A stretch of DNA of 64,000 nucleotides. It comes from Heliocidaris erythrogramma (lineage: Eukaryota > Echinodermata > Echinoidea > Camarodonta > Echinometridae). The position numbers were made by a program, and so were the translations under genes. The stretch lies in the NCBI GenBank assembly GCA_025617745.1, contig CM046869.1, positions 11,551,168 to 11,615,167 of the forward strand, given 5' to 3'. Shown here piece after piece: positions 12,301-24,300 of the stretch (position 1 is the first letter of the stretch; each line of letters begins with the position of its first letter). The notes under the pieces were generated by a model. The model saw only the letters and a program-made list of their open reading frames with translations, was not told the DNA's origin and did no database searches.

Positions 12301-15300
12301 CTCACGGGATTTGAGGTACTTAAAGTGAACATTGACAATGTGAAAATACTGACAACACAGTTTTTACGCTCTCCCCACATTTTTGTGACACACCATGGTT
12401 TAACCACAGAGGCTTAGGGGGACTTTTATACATAGCTTTGCCCATACATGTAAACGGCCCTTACACCATAATGTCAAAGTAATGTGTGCAAAGTTTTGAA
12501 GAGAATTGAGCATTTAGAGAGTGACTACTGTGAAAGCAGAAACTTTTGCAACATAAAACTTTCGTAAATTGTTAATGACGGCCAATTTTTGCTGCAAGAA
12601 ACTTTCGTTAATTGCAATAATTTTATGCTGTTTCAATTGTGATTTTATTATTTTGTGGCATGAAACTTTCGCAAATCTCAACCACCCGCGAAATTCGCGA
12701 AAGTTTCACACATGCGAAAATTTCTGGTTTTACAATGTTGCTTTTTCATCATTTGAGAGCCAAAAGGGCACTTAAGTCTATTGACTTCTACAGACTTACA
12801 AGTGCCCTTTTTAACCTAAGCTAATAGGCTAATTCTTGAGATGCAATTCCTTTGATAAACCCTTCTATACAACTTTGTATAATAGCTGTGTGTTAACCTT
12901 AGCAGACTCTATATCTATTCCCCCCTTTAACCTCAGCTAATTATCGTTGAGACACAATTCTGATAATTCTACAAGTTTGTTGTGTGTTAACCTGTAATAC
13001 AGATGTCATATAACTAGTGCCTGTTTGAACATCAGCTGAGACACACATCACTTGATAAATAACTCTTGTCTCTCAAAGTTTGTTTTCCAATGTATTGTTC
13101 TGTCTTCTCCCCCTGCATGCAACTTTGTTTGTTCAGAGACTCATATTCTTTATAAACTGTGTTGATTCCTGTTCCCGTTTTCCTTGTGTGCATTAAGATC
13201 TCTACAGACAACCATGTTGGAAAGGTAAAACGGTCAATAGTTTATTTCATCTCTGAATTATGAAGACGATGCTTAAAGGACCTACTAACTCAGTTAACTT
13301 AAGTCAGCACTTCCAATCATAATACAGCACAGGACACCAATTGATTTGGGCTTTTAGGTAACATCTAATTGTTCACTGCAAACAAAAGTTGGAGTTTGAA
13401 ATGTAAAAATTTAATTTAAAGTAACAAGAATAGTTTCCCATTTTAGAAAGAATTATTTGTGAATGTAGATAGGTAAAGGATAAACTAACATAACTACAAC
13501 TTTACTGTTGCCTAGTCAAAATGGAATATTATTAGAGAATATGTACCCAATACCAAATAATTCAATTACATGTATTATCTTTCATTATAAAAAGCACATT
13601 TTTGTTATTATCATATTGATTACATTTTTTATAGAATAATGAAAAATCACACACATATAGTAGATATAGATACATATAGATGAGCATTTTGCTGAAATTT
13701 TACTTTGTATGATAGAGTTTAGTGGTGGTCTTACAACATGGGAGCTTGGGAGCTTCATTGTCCTTCTGAGATATCACTAACAATATCCTATCATAACCAC
13801 TTAATAGACATGAAGTCAGTAGTCCTCACACGTTGCTTCAATATTTTATAAAACTATGAAATTCATCATGTGAATGTTAGCTAGCAAAAAAAGTTTTTTG
13901 TTAATTTAAAGAGAATCAAAGTGCATAAATGCTTGAACTACAAGTAGATGATATATATATGTATAATATCAGGTTGCTTAAGGTTGTTGTTGTTGTAAGG
14001 TAATGTTGAAGGCTTTGAAATGTAGTTAAACAAGTCCAAACAAAATAATGGCTTGCTACATGTACTGTATGCCAGAGATAAGCCAGAGAAATTCTGCAGA
14101 TATTGCCTCCTGTGCTGCTGCAAAATTATGCTGTATTTGGGCAAATTATCTTTATAATGTCTTTGTTCATTAAAAAAAAATATTGAATACATATTTAGTG
14201 TAGAGCTTATCTTGGCCTGCTGTTTTAATGATTAAATGTCTTACAATGGAATACAAAATGAAGTTTACTGACAATAGAGCTTGTTATGTAGTTGTATTAA
14301 CTTAGCTGTAATTAATTTGTTTTCATTTAGATACTGTCATTGAAAAATACTGAGATTGATAAATCATCTGTTTGGTGCCAGAAGGGTGTAAACTCTGTAC
14401 AAATGATAGGACTTAATGCCCTTCTAGCTCCAAACAGATGATATATGAATTCTCAGTGATGTACATTGATGGTATGGAATTCATATCTTAAAAACTTACA
14501 ACATGCATTTCTGTATAAGTTATGAAACCATTTCCGTATCCTTTTCATTTTTACCTAACTCATTCTTAGATAACCCCTTTTGGAATATATGTATATTCAA
14601 ATATCCAAAAATATATATATGTACTTGTGTATTTCACAAATAGTAAATACCCTGTTATATTCTCATGTTTATCTTTTGTCCAATATTCCTTTCTACATGT
14701 ATATACATCTTACTTCAAGAACCCTTGAAATAACCCCTATTTGTATAACTATTAGATAAATAGTTACTAATTCATGAGTAAAGTAGTAATAAAATTGTTC
14801 ACTAATTCATAACATTTCAGGTATAGTATGTAATATTTGTTATGCTGGAAAATGTAAGGTTACACTCTTAGTTGTGATAAAAAGTATTCACATTTATTGG
14901 CACAAATATAAAGAAAAGAATAGTTTTCTCACCTGTTCAGTGCCAATGATATATGTTTTGTTTACCCTCCTATAAAACTTCAATTAGTCATAAATGGTTC
15001 ATTGATGGAAAGCATCACATAAACCAAAATAGTATATACAAAATCATTAGTTATAATTATGCGATAAGATTGCTTGTCTGCTTTTTAAGGTCACTTAAGT
15101 TGTGATCTTGGCGAAAAGTTCCCACTTTGTATCAAAGGAGTCTCCGAGGAAGGGGTTAAACTGTCTCATTACAACAAACTTTACCCAAACTACCACCTTT
15201 TGTCACTCTATTGAATTTATTTTAGTGTCGTAAATGGCAATCCCCACCCAAATTTTCATCTTTTACATGTATGCAGTATGCTTTTACTATAATAAAGGAA

Positions 15301-18300
15301 AAGTTTATCCATAAAATTGGGTTCATGCATTTCAAATTTTTGACATTTAAATTCTATGAAGATTAATAACAAAATGAATTGAAAAGTTTTCATGAAAAAA
15401 TAATTTAAAGTTGTGAACTTAGAGGCAGGGAAAGGATAAAAGGAAAAAAAAAAGGATGTTGTAATTGCTTTACAACCATTTAGGTCTCCAAAAAAGTAAA
15501 CACTTCAGTAGTGTATAGAAATTATATTTTTCTAAAGGGGCAGTGTAAGGATAGAGGATTAACTTGTTCTTGTCGCTTTGTTTGTACAGTGGTGGAACAA
15601 GTGGAGGACCTCAGAATCTGAACACCATCAAGTCACTGAGGGTACTGAGGGTGTTACGACCGCTCAAAACCATCAAGAGAGTTCCAAAACTAAAAGTATG
15701 TTTGTGACAGTTCTTCTTGTGCATTGCACATCATATAAAATACAATATAAAATATTGTTTAAAAAAATGATGATGATAATAATAGTAATATTAACAGTAA
15801 TAATTACTCTAAAAGTTGATATCATCCTTGGCAAACTGCATATTTTGATTCCCTCAACTTTGTCCATCTTTTTACTCAGGCCGTGTTTGACTGCGTGGTG
15901 AACTCAGTGAAGAACGTCACCAACATCGCTATCGTCTACCTCCTCTTCATGTTCATCTTCGCCGTCATCGGCGTCCAACTCTTCAAGGGAAAATTTTACC
16001 ACTGCTCCGACCTCTCAAAAGTCACAGAGGAAGAATGCAAGTGAGTCCCGCTCTTTATGATTACCCCATCCTGCCTGATTGTTAAGCTGTGGTATTAGCG
16101 ATAAGTGACCTGATAAACCCAACCAGTATTTCATTGAAAAGCACAGAAATTTATTCTTTTTTTGGAAGCAGATCATGAGAAATCTCGTAGATGCTTCCTG
16201 TAATGGACTGGTTGGTTCACTCGAAGCATGAGCAGATTTCAATTTACATAATATATTGGCTATAACATGCTTTCATGATGTTACTCAACACATGTGTGAA
16301 CCAATCTTGTTATTCCTACTGACCTACAGGGGAAGATATTTCTTGTATGAAGGAGACCAAATAAAAGAAAGTGCTGATCGAGTGTGGGAAAAGTATGAAT
16401 TCAACTATGACAACGTCGCCTTAGCCTTACTCACTCTCTTCACTGTGTCAACTGGGGAGGGATGGCCAGAGTAAGTATTTCACTGATCAGATTTTAGTAA
16501 TTTTATGGATTGTACCATCAACAAAAGTGAATATGTAGTAGTAGTAGTGGTGGTGGTGGTGGTGGTGGTGGTAGTGGTGGTGGTGGTGGTGGTGGTAGTG
16601 GTAGTGGTAGTAGTAGGTAGTGGTAGGAGTGGTTAGGAATGGTAAGAGAGGTAGGAGTGGTAGGAGAGGTAGGAGTGCTACATAATAGTGGTAGTAGTAG
16701 TTGTAGTTGTTGTTGTTGTGGTAGTGGTGGTGGTGATAGCAGTGGTAGTAGTGTTTATATAGTGGTACATGTAGTAGTCGCAGTACTAGTATAAGTGTAG
16801 AAGTATTGCTTAATGTCATAGTACTAGTCCAAGGTAGTAATGAGGTAGTAATATGAGAAGTCATAGTTGAAATAGAGCTAAAAATTGTTGAAAGAGTGGT
16901 AAAAAGAGTCTCGTTAGAAGAAAAATTAATCGGCAGTGTTTTGCTGACGGACTGATGCGATTGGTCTTTGTCTTCCTCTTCATTGATTTGCAGTGTGCTG
17001 AAGCATTCTATTGAAGCTACGGAGGAAGGCATGGGTCCCACTCCCTACAACCGGATTGAGATGTCACTCTACTACGTGGTCTACTTCATTATCTTCCCTT
17101 TCTTCTTTCTCAACATCTTCGTTGCCTTGATCATTATCACCTTCCAAGAACAGGGTGATCAGGACTTCTACGACGGCGACATCGATAAGAACCAGGTTAG
17201 CTTGGAGATCCACGTGGCAACCCAAATTGTTACCCAGTCAACATAAAAACACAAAGGAGGTTTACTGCAAACCATGGTCTAAAACATGGTTTAAACGTCC
17301 ACCAAGGACTAAAATCAGTATGAATAAGCATGCTGTTGCCAATTTGCTTGGTTGCCAACCATGCCTATTTTAGAGGAATGATTCCTTTCTTTTAAACTTC
17401 ATATGAATGCTATCAATCCTAGATTCCTCTTTTTTTCTGAAAAACGTGTGAAAACCATGCAAAATACATTGTATTCCTCATTTTGCCTCAAGATATTTCC
17501 ATTTTTTGCTTTGGAAGGTAGGCCGGTATGGGACATGAGGACATCCAAATATGATGCTTATAGGCCCGTATTCACAAAGGAGGTTTAAACCATGGGTAAG
17601 GTTTAAACCTCTGTAAGCATACTAAAATAAGCGTAAATAAGCGCACGTTGGCCATGCACACGCTCAAAAAAAATATGTGATTGGATCGGATTGCGTGCGC
17701 ACGTACGCTTAAAAACCCAGGAGGGGGTTTAAACCATGGTTTAAACCCCCTCCTTTGTGAAATCGGCCATAGAGGTTTAAACCATGGGTTTTAAAGATAA
17801 ACCTCCTTTGCGAATTCAGGCCATACTGTTTGAAACCTCCAAAAACCACCTTGACATTTTAACTACCATGCAAATCATCAACTGGATTTGGCCCGGGGTG
17901 ATGATATCTTGCATGCAGCATTCTTGGGAATTCCTCTGTTTCATTCTGTTTTCAAAACAGGGTGTAAACATTAAGTGCTTATCTGCATGAAAGATGCAAA
18001 TATAAGAATGGATATTCTGCATTTTCCTGTAAATAAATGTTTGAAGTACATGTACACATGGGGAACGGGTCCTTTTGCTGCGCTGAGAAGTAAGCAAACT
18101 CCACACTTCATGGTATGTTATCTTGTTATCATAACAATCTGTAATCTTCTGCAAATTCTCACTACCAGAATGATAGAAATCTTGTTGACATTTTCCATTC
18201 TCAAAACCTCCTGTTAGTCAAGTTGAAACTCCTTGCGCTTTAGAGAACTATGATCTGTACTCTTTTGGCATTTAAGAAAAACAAGTGTCGAAGCTCTATA

Positions 18301-21300
18301 ACAAATTTGCTCTCAGCCAATCAGATGCTAAGATTTCAGTAGTTTATATCATTTTAATATTGCAACTTGTTATTGGTAACAAGTTTTATGAAACAGGGCC
18401 CTGGTTAGTTCTGAAATTTAAGTTTGGATTCATCAACAGTTGCCAAAGTTCTAACACAATTTATGAAGATCAGCTCTTTCATCTGTCATCTGTGATGATT
18501 ACATACATGGCCTCTGCTTGTACAGACTCTCATAAACATTGATCTTTGACCTTTTTCTCCACAGAAACAATGCATAGAATTTTGCATCACTGCCAAGCCT
18601 GTGGACAGATTTATGCCGAGTAATAAGAACTCGTTCAGGTTCAAGGTGTGGAAGTTGGTAGTGTCCTCAGCGTTTGAGTACTTTATCATGACTCTCATCA
18701 CGGTCAACACCTGCACGTTGATGATGAAGGTAAGGACTAGTTCAGTCAAATTAAAATTGATTTACAAACATTACAAGATAAAATAATGGAAGGAGGTTCT
18801 TTTACCCTTGCAGTACTATGGGCAGGTTGAACTACCCAAACTTTGATTTAGAATTTAATCTTGTTATACTTCTTTATTTGAATTTAAAATAGATGGATGA
18901 TTTATCAATGTCATACATGCTGTATAATTTATGTAGCAGTATGAATGAAAAATGAATGATTGCTACAAAATGAAAGATAAATCTTGGATTACAAAATATC
19001 AAGAGCAAAATATTTGGACATTATTTACATGTATCGTATATATGTATAATAAGTAATTTTTGTATTCAGTGTCTTCATTACATGTTTACCCTGAATTTAT
19101 GATCATCTCCATAATGCTGCTTTATGCCTTTCTTTTTCACTTTCCTTTTCAGTATCATGATCAATCAGAAACCTACTCAGCAGTACTCAAAAACCTCAAC
19201 ATTGCATTCACTGTTCTCTTCACGATAGAAGCCACGCTTAAACTGATAGCATTCGGAATACGGGTAATGTCTATTACATTCCTAATCTATTCTCACTGGT
19301 GAATCAGTGTGGATTCTATTTTTTTAAACATGTTAATATTCAGGTTATTGTGTGTCATGGTCTTCATATTATTTGTGTTCATTTTTTTAAAATAGCATTT
19401 TATTTTAGTCAGTATGTGATAAAAATCAAGCTGTACACATGTAGATGCATGCTGATAACAGTTGAACAATATTTTTAAAATGAAAGGTGTTTTGCCTGAG
19501 TTCATTCGATTTTCATTTTTCATTCTTTGAATTTTTTTTTGTCAGTTGATGATTTGTAATGATAGATCATGAAGATTTCTTCAAATTGGCCTATAAATCT
19601 TTATTATATTATATATTACCTGTCATTTCCCCTTCCTCCTACAGAATTACTTCAAAGAGATTAAGAATACGAAATTTTGACTTTATTACTTTAGCGGGAA
19701 GCATAACCGATGATAGATACTGACAGTTTCTTCATATTGACCTATGATATTTTATCATAATACGTTTCATGTCATTTCCCCCTTCCTCATACAGAATTAC
19801 TTCAAAGAGGGATGGAATACATTCGACTTTATCACTGTAGTGGGGAGCGTAGCCGATGTCATCATTTCAGAAGTTGAGGTAAGAGTTCATCATCCATCCA
19901 GTCTGTTGGTCATTGAATTTGTTTCGATACATTTCCATTGTGGGACAGATGCTTGCATAGGAACAAGAGCTCTGTATTTTGTCCATTACACTTCTAATTT
20001 CTTTGATTTTAGATGTTTGTGTTGGTATCAGGGTTTAATTTTTTAGTCAAGTAGGTATACTCTCATTCAAATATAGTGCTAAGAATCAGAAAATTTAGAT
20101 AGATTTGCCATTTTCCCAAAATACGTATATCTACTATATCTGCGCCAAGACTTGTTTCTCAATCTATGACAAAGAACTGCAGGTTCCTGATTTTCTGATA
20201 TTTAAACATATTAAAGATGCCTTAAATGACCTTAAATCTTTCTTTTTGTCTCGCCCACCGGAGGTGAAGGCGAGACTAAGGGATCCAAATGTTGTCCGTC
20301 CGTCGTCTGTCCGTCGTCCGTCCGTCCGTCGTCCGTCCGTCCGTCACTCCGTCCGTCACAAACGTTATGACAGATAACTTTGCAACCGTCAGTCACTTTT
20401 CAACCAAACTTGGGTTGTAGATGCACTGAGGGGACCTGCATCTTATGGTGCCGTTGGAGGTCACATGATAAGGTCAAAGGTCATTTCGGGTCAAACGTTA
20501 AAGTTTACCTGCAAGACTCTCTTATGACAGATAACTTTGCAACCGTCACTCACTTTTCAACCAAACTTGGGTTGTAGATGCACTAAGGGGACCTGCATGT
20601 TATGGTGCCGTTGGAGGTCACATGATAAGGTCAAAGGTCATTTCAGGTCAAACGTTAAAGTTTACCTGCAAGACTCTCTTATGACAGATAACTTATTTGC
20701 AACCGTCACTCACTTTTCAACCAAACTTGGGTTGTAGATGCACTGAGGGGACCTGCATGTTATGGTGCCGTTGGAGGTCACATGATAAGGTCAAAGGTCA
20801 TACATTAAAGTTTACCTGCAAGACTCTCTTATGACAGATAACTTTGCAACCGTCACTCACTTTTCAACCAAACTTGGGTTGTAGATGCACTAAGGGGACC
20901 TGCATGTTATGGTGCCGTTGGAGGTCACTTGATAAGGTCAAAGGTCATTTCAGGTCAAACGTTAAAGTTTACCTGCAAGACTCTCTTATGACAGATAACT
21001 TTGCAATCGTCACTCACTTTTCAACCAAACTTGGGTTGTAGATGCACTGAGGGGACCTGCATGTTATGGTGCCGTTGGAGGTCACATGATAAGGTCAAAG
21101 GTCATACATTAAAGTTTACCTGCAAGACTCTCTTATGACAGATAACTTTGCAACCGTCACTCACTTTTCAACCAAACTTGGGTTGTAGATGCACTGAGGG
21201 GACCTGCATGTTATGGTGCCGTTGGAGGTCACATGATAAGGTCAAAGGTCATACATTAAAGTTTACCTGCAAGACTCTCTTATGACAGATAACTTTGTAA

Positions 21301-24300
21301 CCGTCACTCACTTTTCAACCAAACTTGGGTTGTAGATGCACTAAGGGGACCTGCATGTTATGCTGCCATCAGAGGTCACATGGTAAGGTCAAAGGTCATT
21401 TCAGGTCAAACATTATAGTTTACCCGCAAGACTCTCTTATGACCTAACTTTGTAAACGTCACTTTCCAAACAGTAATGTAGATATATGCAAGCATAACTT
21501 ATGCAGATTTATGCACTTGGGGGACCTGTTGCATTGCAACAGAGATCACGATATTTCTAGTTATCGCTTGTGGGCGAGACACATTATCGCTAATGCCTTG
21601 TTTCAGTCAATCAAACACCTATTTTTGTTCCTGTGCAGTCCTACAATAAGCTCATTTAGTATATCTCTTGGTATCCGCTGTGTTGTATCATAGGCTACCA
21701 TTCTCTCATTTTAAATGGTATATGGAGATTTCCATTTTTTATGGGCATAGATTTGTGTGAGTGTTAAAAGTGTATTTTGAACCAATAATCCATTCATCCC
21801 TTTGTTAATGAAACATGATTTTATTTGTACATTTCATATTTTTAATAACGACTTTGTTGATATAACTGACTTCTTCATCTTTTATCAATGCTGCATTTCT
21901 CCCTCTGAATTTGATTGAATGATAAAAAATATTTGTTCCTCTGTTAAAGATAACAGAATTGAATAAATCTACACTTGGTTTTCAATAAGACCCAGAAATC
22001 TGTGAAATATCTGTGGCATCCAAGATATAGCTATATAAATCTTACCTGAAAAGTATGAATAAATAAATATACATGTATGTACATAAGTATACATTATCCC
22101 ACCGCTGTCCCCAACCGAACATTTTACTTCTCATTTGGAAATTTAAGGATGGGTACTATATATAAACATTAGTTCACAAAGATTTCTGGTATCATAGTGA
22201 ACGAAATGATGTTGGTCTACCTGATCATGCAACAGGAGACTTCTAATGTCAGTTGTTCACAGTGCAATATTGGCAGAATGATACATATTTTTAGTAAGTT
22301 CAAAAGGTTCAATGGTCCATCAAACTGCAGGATGAGGGATGCTCCATTGTGTAAGAGGTCAGTACACTGATAAAGATTATTTTGAGATGCAATGAAGAAG
22401 GTTACTCCTGCATTTTTTCCCAGCGCAGGACTTCCAGAATCAGTGCATTGTGATAAACTTGCACTGTGAGGTTAACTTTTTTTTGTCTGTGCAGATCTAC
22501 CTGTGGACATTGTAAAGGAAATTATATTACATTCTATTTCTTTCCCTCTTCGTATTAAAGCAACATAAAACTGAACAAATGACTGCTTCCTGTATAGTTC
22601 AAATACTCCTTTGCTGATATAACAAAATATATTTGCAATTTGAAAAGAAGCTTTTCCTTTATCAACCAGCCTAATCAAGCGATATTTATTACTCCATTAA
22701 TAATCCTAACATGCTCCTTTAGCCTGTAGAAGACAATATGCAATTAACCCACCACCACTGCTCATAATGAAAGTGTGTTTGTGTGATTGCACCCATGATA
22801 TAGTAGAGTCTAATGTATTTAATATATCACCACTGGTTGATCAAATGATGTCCCTTCTAGAAGCCACCCCATTGCATATAGATACAGGGAAATAATGTAG
22901 TTACTCACCAGGAGTCATGATGTCTTTGTCACCTTATCCAGGACACCAGGCTGCCTTTCATTTTTCCTACAGATGACACTCTCCTGTTCCAGCATGACGT
23001 AGAATAATCTTCGTCCCTCTGTAAAAATAAATCTATAAAGCTTAAAGTGGTCCAACCACAAAAGAAAAATAATTTGTTTATCATTAGAAAATATATTAAT
23101 ATCACACCCCCCAATAAAAAATGGGGAATAAAGATATTTAAGTGTGTTTTTAAATGGCTGACGATTGAAGACTGCAAAGAGAAAGAATGATTTTATATTG
23201 AGGCACAAAAGTTAGCTAAGGGTTGTTAAGTGCATCAGTTTGTCTAACCACTAGCTGCTCTTTTACCCTTTCAGAACTTGCAGTATCTCTTTACAAATGT
23301 ATTTTGAATATAGGAACCCCAAACATACAAAACAAACAAAAATTATTGCTACTCAGTGCTTCATGAAAGGAAGATTTTTGGAGAGCTAACTTCGTACCTT
23401 CGAGGCTGTTGTCTTGTAGTTCAAGAAAGGTGAAATTGCTACAGCTGTTAATGCTTTTAGTATATTTTCACAGAATGACCCATTTTTGAGAAATCATTTT
23501 TATATCAAGTTGGCAGCCATTGAATGATGATTCTCTTGAGTTGAGTTGATGCTGTAGTCTCTTGTTTTGGTAATATATCTTCGGAAAAATTTGGTTGAAT
23601 ATTCAGGCTCTTTGAGGCATCAAGACATTGTTTAGGTTGTATTCTCGTGGATTTATGTCATATCATCCTGATGGGATCGACTCCACTGAGGTTGGAACAG
23701 ACCTCTGGAATTGTGAAACCAGTCTCTTCATTAGACGTTATTTCACAAGAGGTTACGGAGCATCACCTTACATTGTTATGTTGGGAAGTCCTTTCAGTTA
23801 TTGAAGCATATTATGCTAGATGTAGGCATCCTAGTGAGGTCTTATTTCATTGCAGTGGTTTACTTTTGAAAGAATAAAAGACTTCAAAGTTCAGTTTTAC
23901 TCATTGGAACAACTGTATTTGCTGCTTTTCCACAAGATCCATTCAAATAGTTGATCTCCACCTTTTAATTCAGGGACTCCCTCACCCAGGGAGAAATTTT
24001 ATTGGAAATATGTGTCCCAACGGCTCGGAATCAGGCGGAAGTCGCAATCGGTCCTTGTCTAGAAACAAGGGTTTTAATGAAAATGTAATTTTGTACCAAT
24101 TTTTTTTTTTTTTACATATTCCGAAGCTTTAATTATTCCTCTACCACGTCCCGAAATTTAAAGCCAAAATACCATGTCTAAGTACCTCAAAATAATGTTT
24201 TAAATCACCTCTTCCAAATCGCATCGACGGGAGTTTCATCTTCGCAAAAACGACAGATCCTCAACAGCGAGCTTTGCACACGTCTCTTTCGTTACTAGGG

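Larger units (their letters stand above)
8381..15589 (+). other. 7.2 kb intron
   Basis: Holds the TTAA-flanked MITE at 10481-11321, the CACAGTGTG array at about 11690-12420, a GAAACTTTCG repeat cluster (12550-12720), hairpins at 12762-12812 and 14349-14458, and a perfect DR1-type half-site pair (TGACCTTTGACCT, 9478-9490). No exon-like segment seen. Confidence 0.75.
17196..18564 (+). other. intron with two MITEs
   Basis: Carries a GGTTTAAACC-rich palindromic element (17563-17822; a related fragment lies near 17259) and a truncated family B MITE (18295-18404). Confidence 0.85.

Noticed and set aside
16487..17041. 184-residue minus-strand open frame rich in His and Tyr
   Set aside because: It reads through a GGT/AGT microsatellite and antisense to a confirmed Cav2 exon.
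20380..21041. Repeated ~65-residue frames with [18 protein letters not shown] sequence
   Set aside because: They recur only because the DNA unit is tandemly repeated, the unit lengths vary out of multiples of three, and no start or splice context exists.
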